Below are positions 15,437-23,541 of a stretch of 64,000 nucleotides of DNA, piece after piece; within the stretch, counting starts at the first letter, position 1, and every line of letters begins with the position of its first letter. The notes beneath the pieces are model-generated. The model saw nothing but the letters and a program-made list of their open reading frames with translations. It did not search any database and was not told where the DNA came from. Origin of the DNA: Cohnella sp. GbtcB17 (GTDB lineage: Bacteria > Bacillota > Bacilli > Paenibacillales > Paenibacillaceae); the NCBI RefSeq assembly GCF_019091135.1, contig NZ_JAGXJW010000031.1:1-64000 (forward strand). Reading direction: 5' to 3'. Position numbers and translations under genes: made by a program.

Positions 15437-16600
15437 TCAGCCCCGTTTTCGCACCCGCAAGCCCTCGTACAGACTGAGCGTCATGTCCGACGCCTGGATT
15501 TGCAGCTCGTCGAGCCTGCGCCCCATCTCCTCGTACACGCGATACACCTCGTCGTGCTTGCCGCTGCCTGCGTAAGCCTTCATAAGGGTACGATAGGCTT
15601 CCTCATTGTACGGAGAATGCTGCAGCAGCCTGCGTCCTGCGGCGATCATCCGTCCAAAGTCCCGCCGCTCCTCATAGAGATGGGTCAGCCTCAGCAGTTG
15701 CGCTTCGATCGCCGCCTCGGTGTGCCGGATCTCGTCGTCCGCCCACTGGTAGTCCTCGCTACGGAACAGCCGTCCGCTATACAGGTTCACCGTTCGCTCG
15801 AGCTGCTCGATGTTGTTGCCGCCGGATTGCAGCAGACCGGCCGCTGCGTCGACGAATTTCCGGTAGTCCGAACGCTCGAGCTGCGGGGCAAGCGAGTATT
15901 TTTCGTCTTCGTAAATGACGGCGTCCTCCATGCCCAACTGGCGGAAATCGCGGCGCAAGTAGCTCACGCAAGTATGCAAATAAACTTTGGCCTTCTGGTA
16001 ATGCTCGTCGGGCCACAGCTCGTCGAGCAGCACGTCGCGGTGGATCCGGTTGCCGTAATGGACGGCGAGGTATGCAAACAGCTCCTTTTCCTTGGAGGTC
16101 CGCCATTTGAGCCTTCCCTTGCCTTCTACGGATACTTGAATCTCGCCGAGCAGCTGCACCTGCAGCTCCGGAGGCGGCTGGTTCGCCGCGGCCTTCCCCG
16201 CGTCCGCCGGTTCGGACGGCGCTTCGGACTTCCTGCGGGCGACCGCCCGCTTCACGCGGCCGACGGTCCGGTTGAGCCGGTCTACCTCGAGCGGCTTGAG
16301 CAAATAATCGAGCGCATCGTTCTCGAAAGCGGACACGGCATACCGGTCGTAGGCGGTCACGAATACGATCTGCGTATCGCAAACCGCCGAGCCAAGCCTT
16401 TCGGCCACCTCAAGTCCGTTCATGCCGGGCATCTCGATGTCCAGAAAAGCGACGTCGGGCTTGAGCCGCGCGATCTCCGCGATCGCGTCGATGCCGTTGC
16501 CGCAGCGTCCGATGACCTTCACTTCGCCCGTCTGATGGAGCAGCAGCTCCAGCAGGCTGAGCGCATGCGCTTCGTCGTCCGCCAACAATGCAGTGATCAT
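15437..16600 (-). CDS. Response regulator with BTAD (SARP-type) output domain
   Basis: 387 residues. The receiver domain (1-120) has the acidic pair in LLADDEAHAL, phosphoacceptor Asp54 in FLDIEMPGMNG, and the conserved Lys in LLKPLEVDRL. After a linker with EAPSEPADAGKAA, residues 145-225 form an OmpR-like winged helix (RTSKEKELFAYLAVHYGN, LLDELWPDEHYQKAKVYLHT). The C-terminal part is a helical bacterial transcriptional activator domain (LYSGRLFRSEDYQWADDE and TPR-like repeats). ATG at 16600 with AAAGGAGG, 18 bp after the kinase stop, so it pairs with the hybrid kinase upstream. Its targets are not visible here. Confidence 0.9.
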   Translation of the reverse strand: MITALLADDEAHALSLLELLLHQTGEVKVIGRCGNGIDAIAEIARLKPDVAFLDIEMPGMNGLEVAERLGSAVCDTQIVFVTAYDRYAVSAFENDALDYLLKPLEVDRLNRTVGRVKRAVARRKSEAPSEPADAGKAAANQPPPELQVQLLGEIQVSVEGKGRLKWRTSKEKELFAYLAVHYGNRIHRDVLLDELWPDEHYQKAKVYLHTCVSYLRRDFRQLGMEDAVIYEDEKYSLAPQLERSDYRKFVDAAAGLLQSGGNNIEQLERTVNLYSGRLFRSEDYQWADDEIRHTEAAIEAQLLRLTHLYEERRDFGRMIAAGRRLLQHSPYNEEAYRTLMKAYAGSGKHDEVYRVYEEMGRRLDELQIQASDMTLSLYEGLRVRKRG

Positions 16601-16618
16601 GATGAATTCCTCCTTTCA

Positions 16619-19600
16619 CTAGTCGTCCTTGATCGGCAGCCTGATGGTGATCCGCGTCCCGACGTTCGGCTCGCTCTCGATGAGCGGCCGGCTGCCGTTG
16701 AGATGAGCGAGGCGCTTGGCGATGTTGGCAAAGCCGACGCCGTCCGCCGCGCCCCCGGCGGTATCCATCAGGTCGCGCACCTGGCGCTCGGCCATGCCGA
16801 CGCCGTTGTCCTCGACCACGATCTCCACCTCGGAGCCGCGCCGCTGCACCGACAGCAATACCCGCCCGCCGCTGAGCTTCTTTGCGACACCGTGGCGAAT
16901 CGCGTTTTCGACGAGCGGCTGGATCGTCAGCGGCATGACCTTGAAGGACATCAGGCGCTCGTCCACATCCATCTCGACGGCCAGACGGTTGCCGAACCGT
17001 TCCTTCTCGATGTCCACATAAGCGCGGACCAGCTCAATCTCCTTGTACAGCAGGACGCTCTCTTCTTTGTGATCCTCGTGGAAAATAATCCGCAAATACT
17101 TGCTCAGCACCGCCAGCAGCTCGCCTGCGCGCGGCCCGTCCGTATAGCAGAGCGACATGATCGTGCCGAGCGCGTTGTAGAGGAAGTGCGGCTTGATCTG
17201 CGATTGAAGAAACGCCATCTCGCTCGCGGTCGCTTCCTTCGCAAGACGCTTCATCGCCAGCTGGGTGCGAATGCGCACCCGGACCTCCGATGCGTCGAGC
17301 GGCTTGGAGATGAAGTCGTTGCCGCCGGCTGCAAGTCCCGCTTCGACGTCTGCCGGCGTCGTCCGCGCAGCGACGAACAGCAGCGGCAGCTCGATTGGCG
17401 TGTATTGCTTGCGGATCTGGCGGCTGATCTCGTAGCTGCCGCCTCCGTGCAGCAGCACGTCGAGCAGCACGATGTCGGGTCGTGCGCTGCCCTCGAGCCG
17501 CTCCATGGCCTCTTCCCCCGAGCGGGCGGTCAGCACCAGGTAGCCTTCGCTGATGAGCAAGTTCACCATCAGCTCCAGATGGAGCGGCTCCTCCTCGACG
17601 ACGAGCACCGTGTAGACGCCACCCGACTGTCCGTGCGAAGCCGATCCGTCCTGCGTCCGCTTGCCGATCTCCCGCAGGATGACGCCGTCGCGATCGCGAT
17701 TCGGGGGCTTGGCCATCGGCAGCTCGAGTTCGAAGATGACGCTGCCGCGCGCCTGCTCGCCGGGCAGCAAGCGCATCTCGCCGCCCATCAGCCGCGTAAG
17801 CTCGATCGCCGCGGCCAGATTGGCGCCGAAGAAGCCCGGCTGGCGGGACTTCGAATCCGCCGTGATCCCGACGCCCCAGACGATCGCTTCGATCTGGAGG
17901 ACGGACATCTCGTCCCGCCTGTGACCGCTCACCAGGATAGCCGTTAGATCGTCGAACTTCATGCTGTAGTCGATCAGGTTGGACAGCACCTGCATAAGCC
18001 GGTTCTCGTCCGCCGTCGCGTAGCGGCTCTCCGGATCGAGACGATGCTCCAGGCGCACGGACTTCTCCCGCGCCAGAAACCCGTTCACCTCGAAGGCGAT
18101 CGCCACGCAGGCGACCAGATCCACGGGCTTGAGCGAGACCTCCAGATGACCGTCCTTGATCCGGGTGAGATCGATAATGTCGTTGACCAGATTGGACATC
18201 CGGTATGCCGTATTGCGGATGATCTGAAGCTTGTCCCGGCTGCCGACGCGCCTGTCCTTCGGCAGATGCGCGGAGCTGTCGAGAAGCGACTGGGACAGGT
18301 TCATGATCCCTTGCAGCGGCGTATTCAGCTCGTAGGAAGTCCGCAGCAGGAATTCGTCCTTCAGCTGGTTGGCCGCCTGCAGCTCCGCAGTGAGCTTGAC
18401 CATCGACTGGTAGGTCGAGAAATAATTTTGCGCGAGCATCGCCACGATAAAGTTGACGAACGAGAGTCCCAGCACGTCGGACAGAATGGACGGCAGGAAC
18501 GTGCCGTCGCCCTGGTTCAGAAAGGCGGCGCTGACCAGGAGCAGCAGCAGAGACACCAGCGCCATCAGGTACATCTTGAGCTCACGCTTCGAGTATGCCG
18601 CGGTCGCAGGCTTGCGGTACAGATCGAGGACGTATGCGGCAAGCGTCATGAGCAGCAGCATGAACGTCAGCATGATCCCGTCCAGCGCAGGCGCATATGC
18701 GCGGTACGGCACCCAAACGATGACGAAACAGAGCAGCCCGATCGCGCCTGCGGAATAGAGCAGCAAGCGCCGGGCCAAGCCGGTCGCGTAGGCATACGCC
18801 GTGTACACGTTAAGAAACGGTATCGCGAGCAGGATGGACAGATCCTTGATTTTCCACATGAGCTCGAAGGGCATGTCCGACAGCAGCTGGAACAGCATAC
18901 GCTGTCCGTTCATGACGATCAGCACGGCGAAGCACAGGAAAAACAAGCCGAACGACAGGAACGGGAGACGTCGTTGAAAAAAGAAATACAGCGACAGCGA
19001 AAAGATGCCGAACAGGAGAAAAATGATCGCGCCCGCCCACTCGAACATCGTCTGCGCCGCCCTGGACATCTGAATGTCGTCGGACAGTCCCAGCCGCAGA
19101 GGCAGCGCGATGCCGCCGGTCGGATAGTCGTAGTTGGCGACCTGGATCAGCAGATCGATCGTATCGCCCTGCGCGACGAACGAGACGGTATAGGGGAAGT
19201 TGCCCGGCTCGTAGCTCCCGCGGGAGGCGCCCGGCGAACCGGAGGACGCCAGCTCCTTGCCGTCCAGGTACATCCGGTCGGAAAACCGGATGACCTGCTT
19301 GTGGATGGCCAGCGTCCGATCGGTCGGCTGTATGCGGATCGTCAGGCGATAAGTCGCATGCCCGTACCCCTTCATGCCCTTGCCGTTCCAGACGCCCGGA
19401 ACCTGGATATACCGCTTGCCTGCCGGCTCCCTGCCGCTCGCGAAGTCGGCGGGCGTCAGCAGCCGATCCGGATAAAACGCCCACTCCCCGTCCAGCCGGA
19501 CCGTCCCGTCGGCGCGGAAATCCCAGCCGGACAGGTCGAGCGTCCCCTGCTTGGCCTGAGGACCTCCCCGGACGGATTGATTCATGACGAACATCGCCGC

Positions 19601-19693
19601 GCCGAGTAAAATGACGACGATCGCAAGGCCGATGAGGAACCGGTCGAGTCCGCCCGCTATATTCTTGATGCCCCGCACTCCCACGTTCTTCAC
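16619..19693 (-). CDS. 7TMR-DISM hybrid sensor kinase with a degenerate first kinase core
   Basis: About 1024 residues. Order: one membrane segment (20-38), an extracellular 7TMR-DISM-like jelly-roll domain (50-205), seven membrane segments (about 218-425), a HisKA-like dimerization region (440-515), a first HATPase-like region (525-660), a receiver domain (695-810, Asp745), then a HisK/LytS-type module with His836 in QIKPHFLYN and an intact ATPase lobe (VENAIRHGV, VEDNGVGM, GVGFANI). In the first core the phosphoacceptor His is Tyr454 (TSYELNTPL), and the N and G1 boxes are not recognisable, so it looks like a pseudokinase. The start is uncertain: GTG at 19693 has no clear ribosome site. Partner of the BTAD regulator next door. 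Confidence 0.85.
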   Translation of the reverse strand: MKNVGVRGIKNIAGGLDRFLIGLAIVVILLGAAMFVMNQSVRGGPQAKQGTLDLSGWDFRADGTVRLDGEWAFYPDRLLTPADFASGREPAGKRYIQVPGVWNGKGMKGYGHATYRLTIRIQPTDRTLAIHKQVIRFSDRMYLDGKELASSGSPGASRGSYEPGNFPYTVSFVAQGDTIDLLIQVANYDYPTGGIALPLRLGLSDDIQMSRAAQTMFEWAGAIIFLLFGIFSLSLYFFFQRRLPFLSFGLFFLCFAVLIVMNGQRMLFQLLSDMPFELMWKIKDLSILLAIPFLNVYTAYAYATGLARRLLLYSAGAIGLLCFVIVWVPYRAYAPALDGIMLTFMLLLMTLAAYVLDLYRKPATAAYSKRELKMYLMALVSLLLLLVSAAFLNQGDGTFLPSILSDVLGLSFVNFIVAMLAQNYFSTYQSMVKLTAELQAANQLKDEFLLRTSYELNTPLQGIMNLSQSLLDSSAHLPKDRRVGSRDKLQIIRNTAYRMSNLVNDIIDLTRIKDGHLEVSLKPVDLVACVAIAFEVNGFLAREKSVRLEHRLDPESRYATADENRLMQVLSNLIDYSMKFDDLTAILVSGHRRDEMSVLQIEAIVWGVGITADSKSRQPGFFGANLAAAIELTRLMGGEMRLLPGEQARGSVIFELELPMAKPPNRDRDGVILREIGKRTQDGSASHGQSGGVYTVLVVEEEPLHLELMVNLLISEGYLVLTARSGEEAMERLEGSARPDIVLLDVLLHGGGSYEISRQIRKQYTPIELPLLFVAARTTPADVEAGLAAGGNDFISKPLDASEVRVRIRTQLAMKRLAKEATASEMAFLQSQIKPHFLYNALGTIMSLCYTDGPRAGELLAVLSKYLRIIFHEDHKEESVLLYKEIELVRAYVDIEKERFGNRLAVEMDVDERLMSFKVMPLTIQPLVENAIRHGVAKKLSGGRVLLSVQRRGSEVEIVVEDNGVGMAERQVRDLMDTAGGAADGVGFANIAKRLAHLNGSRPLIESEPNVGTRITIRLPIKDD

Positions 19694-19718
19694 CGCGCCC
19701 GCCGTCGAATTTGTTCCG

Positions 19719-19746
19719 TTGATTTACAACTTTGTCGATTTATAAT
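19719..19746 (+). promoter_or_regulatory. Possible plus-strand promoter in the 19694-20264 gap
   Basis: TTGATT, a 16-bp spacer and a perfect TATAAT point rightwards into a gap with no gene on this strand until 27903. Together with the plus-strand terminator at 20059-20092 it could define a short non-coding transcript of about 340 nt. Confidence 0.4.
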
Positions 19747-19889
19747 CTATTGTAATTCCGAACGACTGTAATAGGTAGCCTTTTATGAATGACTTACCCT
19801 GCGCTTCGGCTCCCCCTCCGGCGCAGCGTTCACACTCTAGTTTTACATCAAAGCGCTTAACAGCCGCTTAACCGAATTTTTACGCATGT

Positions 19890-19908
19890 AAAAAAAGCCG
19901 CCTGCGGC
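19890..19908 (-). terminator. Minus-strand intrinsic terminator in the kinase upstream gap
   Basis: GCCGC and GCGGC pair around a 2-nt loop and are followed on the minus strand by seven T residues. The 70 bp before it on that strand contain further inverted repeats, such as GCCAG/CTGGC and TGCGC/GCGCA, so it may end a structured leader or small RNA located 200 bp before the hybrid kinase gene. Confidence 0.55.
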
Positions 19909-20058
19909 CAGTTGCTTGCGCCCTGGCGCGCAGCTGACGGACCCAGGAGCCCTTATTTTAGTTCTTATCGCGATTCGCGGCACGCTTGCGGACACAGCGG
20001 CCGCTATTGCGGGATTGCCGGCCAAGTTCGGCCTTGATTCGATTCAATAACGCCTCTC

Positions 20059-20092
20059 CGGTCCGAACATCTCGCAATTCGGACCGTTTTTT
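20059..20092 (+). terminator. Plus-strand intrinsic terminator without an obvious gene
   Basis: CGGTCCGAA (20059-20067) pairs with TTCGGACCG (20078-20086), followed by six T residues on the plus strand. No coding sequence precedes it on this strand, which suggests a small RNA ending here or a relic. Confidence 0.65.
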
Positions 20093-20212
20093 ACGAAATA
20101 GAGCCTCCGGAGTCCGGCAACGGTTCGCTCCGCCTGACTCGGCCTAACTCGGCCTGACTTTTATTTAACTGCTTCCCGCAGGGCTAGCAAGCGAAGCCTG
20201 GTGGTAGAACGC

Positions 20213-20241
20213 AAAAAACGAAGCGGTGCGAGCCGCTTCGT
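20213..20241 (-). terminator. Intrinsic terminator of the nitroreductase gene
   Basis: ACGAAGCGG (20218-20226) pairs with CCGCTTCGT (20233-20241) around TGCGAG, followed by a run of T residues on the minus strand, 24 bp after the stop codon. Confidence 0.88.
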
Positions 20242-20264
20242 CCTTGTCGATGCTAGACTATGTT

Positions 20265-20915
20265 TTAGTTCAGGCCTTGGCCGTTCCAGAACGTGATCTC
20301 GTCGAGCGGCAGGCGCGCCGTCGCTCTGCCAGGAGCCGTTCCCTTGCCCACTGCGATGATCATGACCGGCACGAGGGTCTCGGGAATGCCGAATTCCGCT
20401 ACGAGACGTACGGCGTCGAAGCCGCCCATCGGTACCGTGTCGTAGCCGCGCGCTTTGGCCGACAGCATGATTTGCATGCTCACGAGTCCGCCGTCGACGA
20501 GCGCGATTTGCGTCTGCTTTTCCGTGCTCAGGCTGCTGTATATCCCGATAGCGCGCTCCGTGTATTGGTCGGCGAATTCGCGGGTCATGACGCCTTTCTC
20601 AACGGCGATGTCGTTAATTTGACCTAGCCGCTTGAAGCCTTCGCGATCCGCCAGCACCGCGATGACCGCGGACGAGTCGACGATCTGCTGCTGGTTGTTC
20701 GCGATCGGCAGCAGCTTCTTCTGAAGCTCTTTGTCATGGAAGACGAAGAAGCGCCAGGACTGCGTATTGCTGCTCGACGGCGCCAGCGACGCCTCGGCAA
20801 GAATCTCCTTCAGTTCGGCTTCCGAGATGATCGCGTTCGGATCGTAATGACGTACGGAGTGGCGCTCCCTGACTACGCTGGCATAATCGGCGACGCGGGT
20901 GATCGTTTCGCTCAT
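20265..20915 (-). CDS. Nitroreductase family protein
   Basis: 216 residues, FMN-dependent nitroreductase fold. RERHSVRHYDPNAIISEAEL is the FMN phosphate-binding start, followed by ASLAPSSSNTQSWRFFV and, near the C-terminus, YDTVPMGGFDAVRLVAEFGIP and VMIIAVGKG. These enzymes reduce nitro groups, quinones or flavins using NAD(P)H in the cytosol. ATG at 20915 with GGAGGG. A frame extension upstream is rejected because it crosses the promoter at 21021-21050. Monocistronic with its own terminator. Operator-like repeats around the promoter suggest repression released by electrophiles or redox stress, which is inferred. Confidence 0.9.
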   Translation of the reverse strand: MSETITRVADYASVVRERHSVRHYDPNAIISEAELKEILAEASLAPSSSNTQSWRFFVFHDKELQKKLLPIANNQQQIVDSSAVIAVLADREGFKRLGQINDIAVEKGVMTREFADQYTERAIGIYSSLSTEKQTQIALVDGGLVSMQIMLSAKARGYDTVPMGGFDAVRLVAEFGIPETLVPVMIIAVGKGTAPGRATARLPLDEITFWNGQGLN

Positions 20916-21000
20916 AATATTCCCTCCACTTGATTGACTATGTCTAATGTAAGCACAGTTAACGTCGTGAGCCGGCTGCAGCGGTATCGGGATGGCTTTC

Positions 21001-21071
21001 AACTGTGCTCTTTCAAACACAGTATACGGCCGCCGCGCGCCAACTGTCAACATGCGAATTACAGTTCGCAT
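21001..21071 (-). promoter_or_regulatory. Nitroreductase promoter flanked by two inverted repeats
   Basis: TTGACA (21050-21045), 18 bp and TATACT (21026-21021) on the minus strand give a strong sigma-A promoter. AACTGTG (21001-21007) and CACAGT (21018-21023) form an inverted repeat across the start site. ATGCGAA (21052-21058) and TTCGCAT (21065-21071) form another just upstream of -35. Both look like repressor sites; the regulator is not in the window. Confidence 0.75.
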
Positions 21072-21077
21072 CTCGGA

Positions 21078-23390
21078 TCATGGCGCGTCAAATCCGATAT
21101 CGTCCAGCATCACTTTGCCGGGGCCATTGCCCAACAGGATAGAGATCCGGCTGACGGACATCGTATTGAATGACGGATTCGCCTTCGTCCAGTCGTTAAG
21201 CGGCATGCGATAGGTTTGGAACACCGGCTCGTACGGCTCCCGGTATTTGCCGCCGTCCACCAGGGGCTCAAGCGGGCCCAGCCGGGTAATCTCGGCGCGA
21301 AATAGCGGCTGCGGGGAAGCGAACGCCGCAAGCGGCAGCTCCGCGTAGACGCCGTTCGCGTCGGTGAGGCCGATCCGAATGTCCGAGGCCGCGGGCGCTC
21401 CGTCCTGCTCCGGCAGATCCCGCGACAGATCCGCCATGGCGAAGGAGAGCACGGCGCGATCGTCGACGGACACGCCTGTCGGAACAGCCTTTGCCCAAGT
21501 CATCGTATATTCGCCGCTTTGCGCCCATTGGAGCAAGAGCCCGTGCGTGCCTTTGCCGCGCCGCTGACGGTCCAACGCCTCGGCGACCTCTGCGGTCACT
21601 CCGGCGGACGAAGTCCCCGCGATGTCTGCGCTCGGCATTCCGGGGACGGCCTCCTCGTCGTCGAACCGGATTAATGCCCGGAAGGTGCCGCTTTCGTACC
21701 GGCTGACGTACCGCGTGTCCGGAAGATAGGCGCGCGCCGAGCGATAATCCTCGAACAGCGGCTTGTAAGCATCGTCTCCGTGCAGCGTTGCCTCCAGGAA
21801 GGCGGTCAGGTAGACTTTGGCGATCCGCCGCTGTTCCTCTCCGGGGAGAGCGGGCTTGCGGAGAAAAAGTCCCGCCGGCAGGGAGCTGTCGCGCTGGCCC
21901 CAGCTCTCGTTAAACTGCCCATGGTTGGCGCCCTCAATGTAGAGAGACGCCTTGAACGCCGAACCGGCTTGCCCGGCTCCATCGGTCGCGAACGTCGTGC
22001 GCATATACTGCCTGTCCCCGAAAAAATCGTTGATATCGGCATCGGATGCGCCCTGAAGCGTCAAATAAGAAATGTTCCGCAAACGGGCCTGCTTGCCGTC
22101 TACGACGGTGTCCGTCGGCGCGATCGCCGCGACCGACACGATCCGATAGTCCGAAGCCCGCGGCAAGGACGCGTCATCCGCAAACCATTGCTCCCGGTCC
22201 GCCGCCATCGCGACGGCCTGTCCGCCCCGCGAGTGCCCGACCAGCGTTATTTTTTGCAAATCAGCCTTGCCGTAGAGCGGGGAGTCCGGATCCGCGTTAA
22301 AGTCGCGGAGCTGGCCGATATGCCGAAGCAGCATCCAGGCACGAAGCTTCATATCCTGATCGGGGATGCCCGACCAGACGGAATAATTCAGAAAATTCTC
22401 GTCGACGGAAACGACAAGGAAGCCGCGGCTCGCGGGCTGCTCGCCGAGATAGGCGTACCCCCCGTCCGAATAATCCTCCATCGCGTGATTGCCGTGGACA
22501 ATGAGCACGAGCGGAAACGCCTCTTCTCCCCGCGGCAGCCATACGCTCCCGTTCAACGGAAGCGACTTCGGGCCGAACCCCCAGTACCATTTGCGTAAAA
22601 GCGGCCAGTCCTTCAAATAGGCGGAAGCGTCCGCGGGCTTGGAGACGAGCCGCGCTTCCTCGCCGAACGCGGGACGCCGGTCGTCGCCGCTCCCGTAGGT
22701 GAAGGCATCGTAGGCGTAGCTGCCGGGCTGTGAAGGATCGCCGGCCGTGAATGGACGGAAGGCGCCGACCGTCGCACCGTCGCTCGCTCCGTCCGCGCCG
22801 GCTGCCGAATCGGCGTCGTCCATCGAGACATGGCGCGGCCAATTCGGCTTCAGCAGCGAAGGATCCGCCGCCCAGACGATCGCGCCGCCTATTAGCGCCA
22901 GCGCAAGGATGGAAGAGGTCCGCAGGCGCGAGCCAGTGTCCCGTGCGAGCGCGGCGGCTAGAAGCCAGCCCGTCGCTGCGGCGGCGAGCGTATACGCGCA
23001 TGCCAACAGAAGCGACAGGACGACGCCCATATCGCTGAAAAACAGCAAAAAAAAGACGAGCGTGCCCGTGTACAGCAACCCGCCGACCGTGGCGAACGGA
23101 CCGGACAGCCGGGGAACGAACGTGAGCGCCCATGCGACGAGCAGCGACAATAAAGCGAACGCCGCCGTATGCGAGGATACGGCCGACACAAGATCGACCG
23201 GCGTCCCGAAGCCTGTCGGCGCCCCCAGCATGCCCGTACCGGCGGCGGCTCCTCCCGCGATCCAAAGCCCGAGGATCGCGCCGCGCCAAGGGCCGCGGTC
23301 GCCGGCCAGCGCGCGGCCTAGCCGCCGCTCTGTCGTCAGCGGGCCGAAGGCGCGGCCCGCCGGCGCCAGTCCGGCCTCTCTGTCGTCCAT
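21078..23390 (-). CDS. Membrane-anchored alpha/beta hydrolase
   Basis: 770 residues. Four to five hydrophobic segments span about residues 38-180 (for example GAILGLWIAGGAAAG and GGLLYTGTLVFFLLFF). From about residue 190 a large extracytoplasmic catalytic part follows: VLIVHGNH (oxyanion region), the nucleophile elbow LVGHSRGGQ with its Ser, and a likely catalytic His in EGANHGQF. The C-terminal 200 residues look like a beta-rich accessory domain. The fold resembles chlorophyllase/PET-hydrolase-type esterases, but the substrate is unknown. ATG at 23390 behind GAAAGGGG. A TATAAT box at 23462-23457 (minus) is a possible promoter element. Confidence 0.83.
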   Translation of the reverse strand: MDDREAGLAPAGRAFGPLTTERRLGRALAGDRGPWRGAILGLWIAGGAAAGTGMLGAPTGFGTPVDLVSAVSSHTAAFALLSLLVAWALTFVPRLSGPFATVGGLLYTGTLVFFLLFFSDMGVVLSLLLACAYTLAAAATGWLLAAALARDTGSRLRTSSILALALIGGAIVWAADPSLLKPNWPRHVSMDDADSAAGADGASDGATVGAFRPFTAGDPSQPGSYAYDAFTYGSGDDRRPAFGEEARLVSKPADASAYLKDWPLLRKWYWGFGPKSLPLNGSVWLPRGEEAFPLVLIVHGNHAMEDYSDGGYAYLGEQPASRGFLVVSVDENFLNYSVWSGIPDQDMKLRAWMLLRHIGQLRDFNADPDSPLYGKADLQKITLVGHSRGGQAVAMAADREQWFADDASLPRASDYRIVSVAAIAPTDTVVDGKQARLRNISYLTLQGASDADINDFFGDRQYMRTTFATDGAGQAGSAFKASLYIEGANHGQFNESWGQRDSSLPAGLFLRKPALPGEEQRRIAKVYLTAFLEATLHGDDAYKPLFEDYRSARAYLPDTRYVSRYESGTFRALIRFDDEEAVPGMPSADIAGTSSAGVTAEVAEALDRQRRGKGTHGLLLQWAQSGEYTMTWAKAVPTGVSVDDRAVLSFAMADLSRDLPEQDGAPAASDIRIGLTDANGVYAELPLAAFASPQPLFRAEITRLGPLEPLVDGGKYREPYEPVFQTYRMPLNDWTKANPSFNTMSVSRISILLGNGPGKVMLDDIGFDAP

Positions 23391-23436
23391 GCGCGCCCGC
23401 CCCTTTCTCGTCTCTCTTTTCGATGAAGCTATTCAC

Positions 23437-23459
23437 TGAATCTATTTAATGAATCTATT
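23437..23459. repeat. Direct repeat TGAATCTATT upstream of the hydrolase gene
   Basis: Two identical 10-bp copies (23437-23446 and 23450-23459) separated by TAA lie 47-69 bp before the hydrolase start and overlap the probable promoter. This is a candidate operator. The rest of the 23391-23541 gap shows nothing else. Confidence 0.5.
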
Positions 23460-23541
23460 ATAACGCCGGCAAGCGGCGCCAACCTACGACCAACTTCAGG
23501 AACGGCGCGCTGGCCTTCGCGTGCGCCTTCAACCTCTGCCG

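Noticed and set aside
15500-17947. Long open frame on the plus strand opposite the two-component genes
   Set aside because: Low-information, Arg/His/Leu-rich translation caused by GC-rich codon bias; no ribosome site and no recognisable domain, whereas the minus-strand genes have clear domains.
19843-20025. Possible 60-residue protein in the kinase upstream gap
   Set aside because: Alanine-rich translation, no good ribosome site, and it crosses a terminator hairpin and its inverted repeats.
20916-21071. N-terminal extension of the nitroreductase by 52 residues
   Set aside because: It would include the promoter at 21021-21050; the ATG at 20915 has a GGAGGG site and matches the family start.
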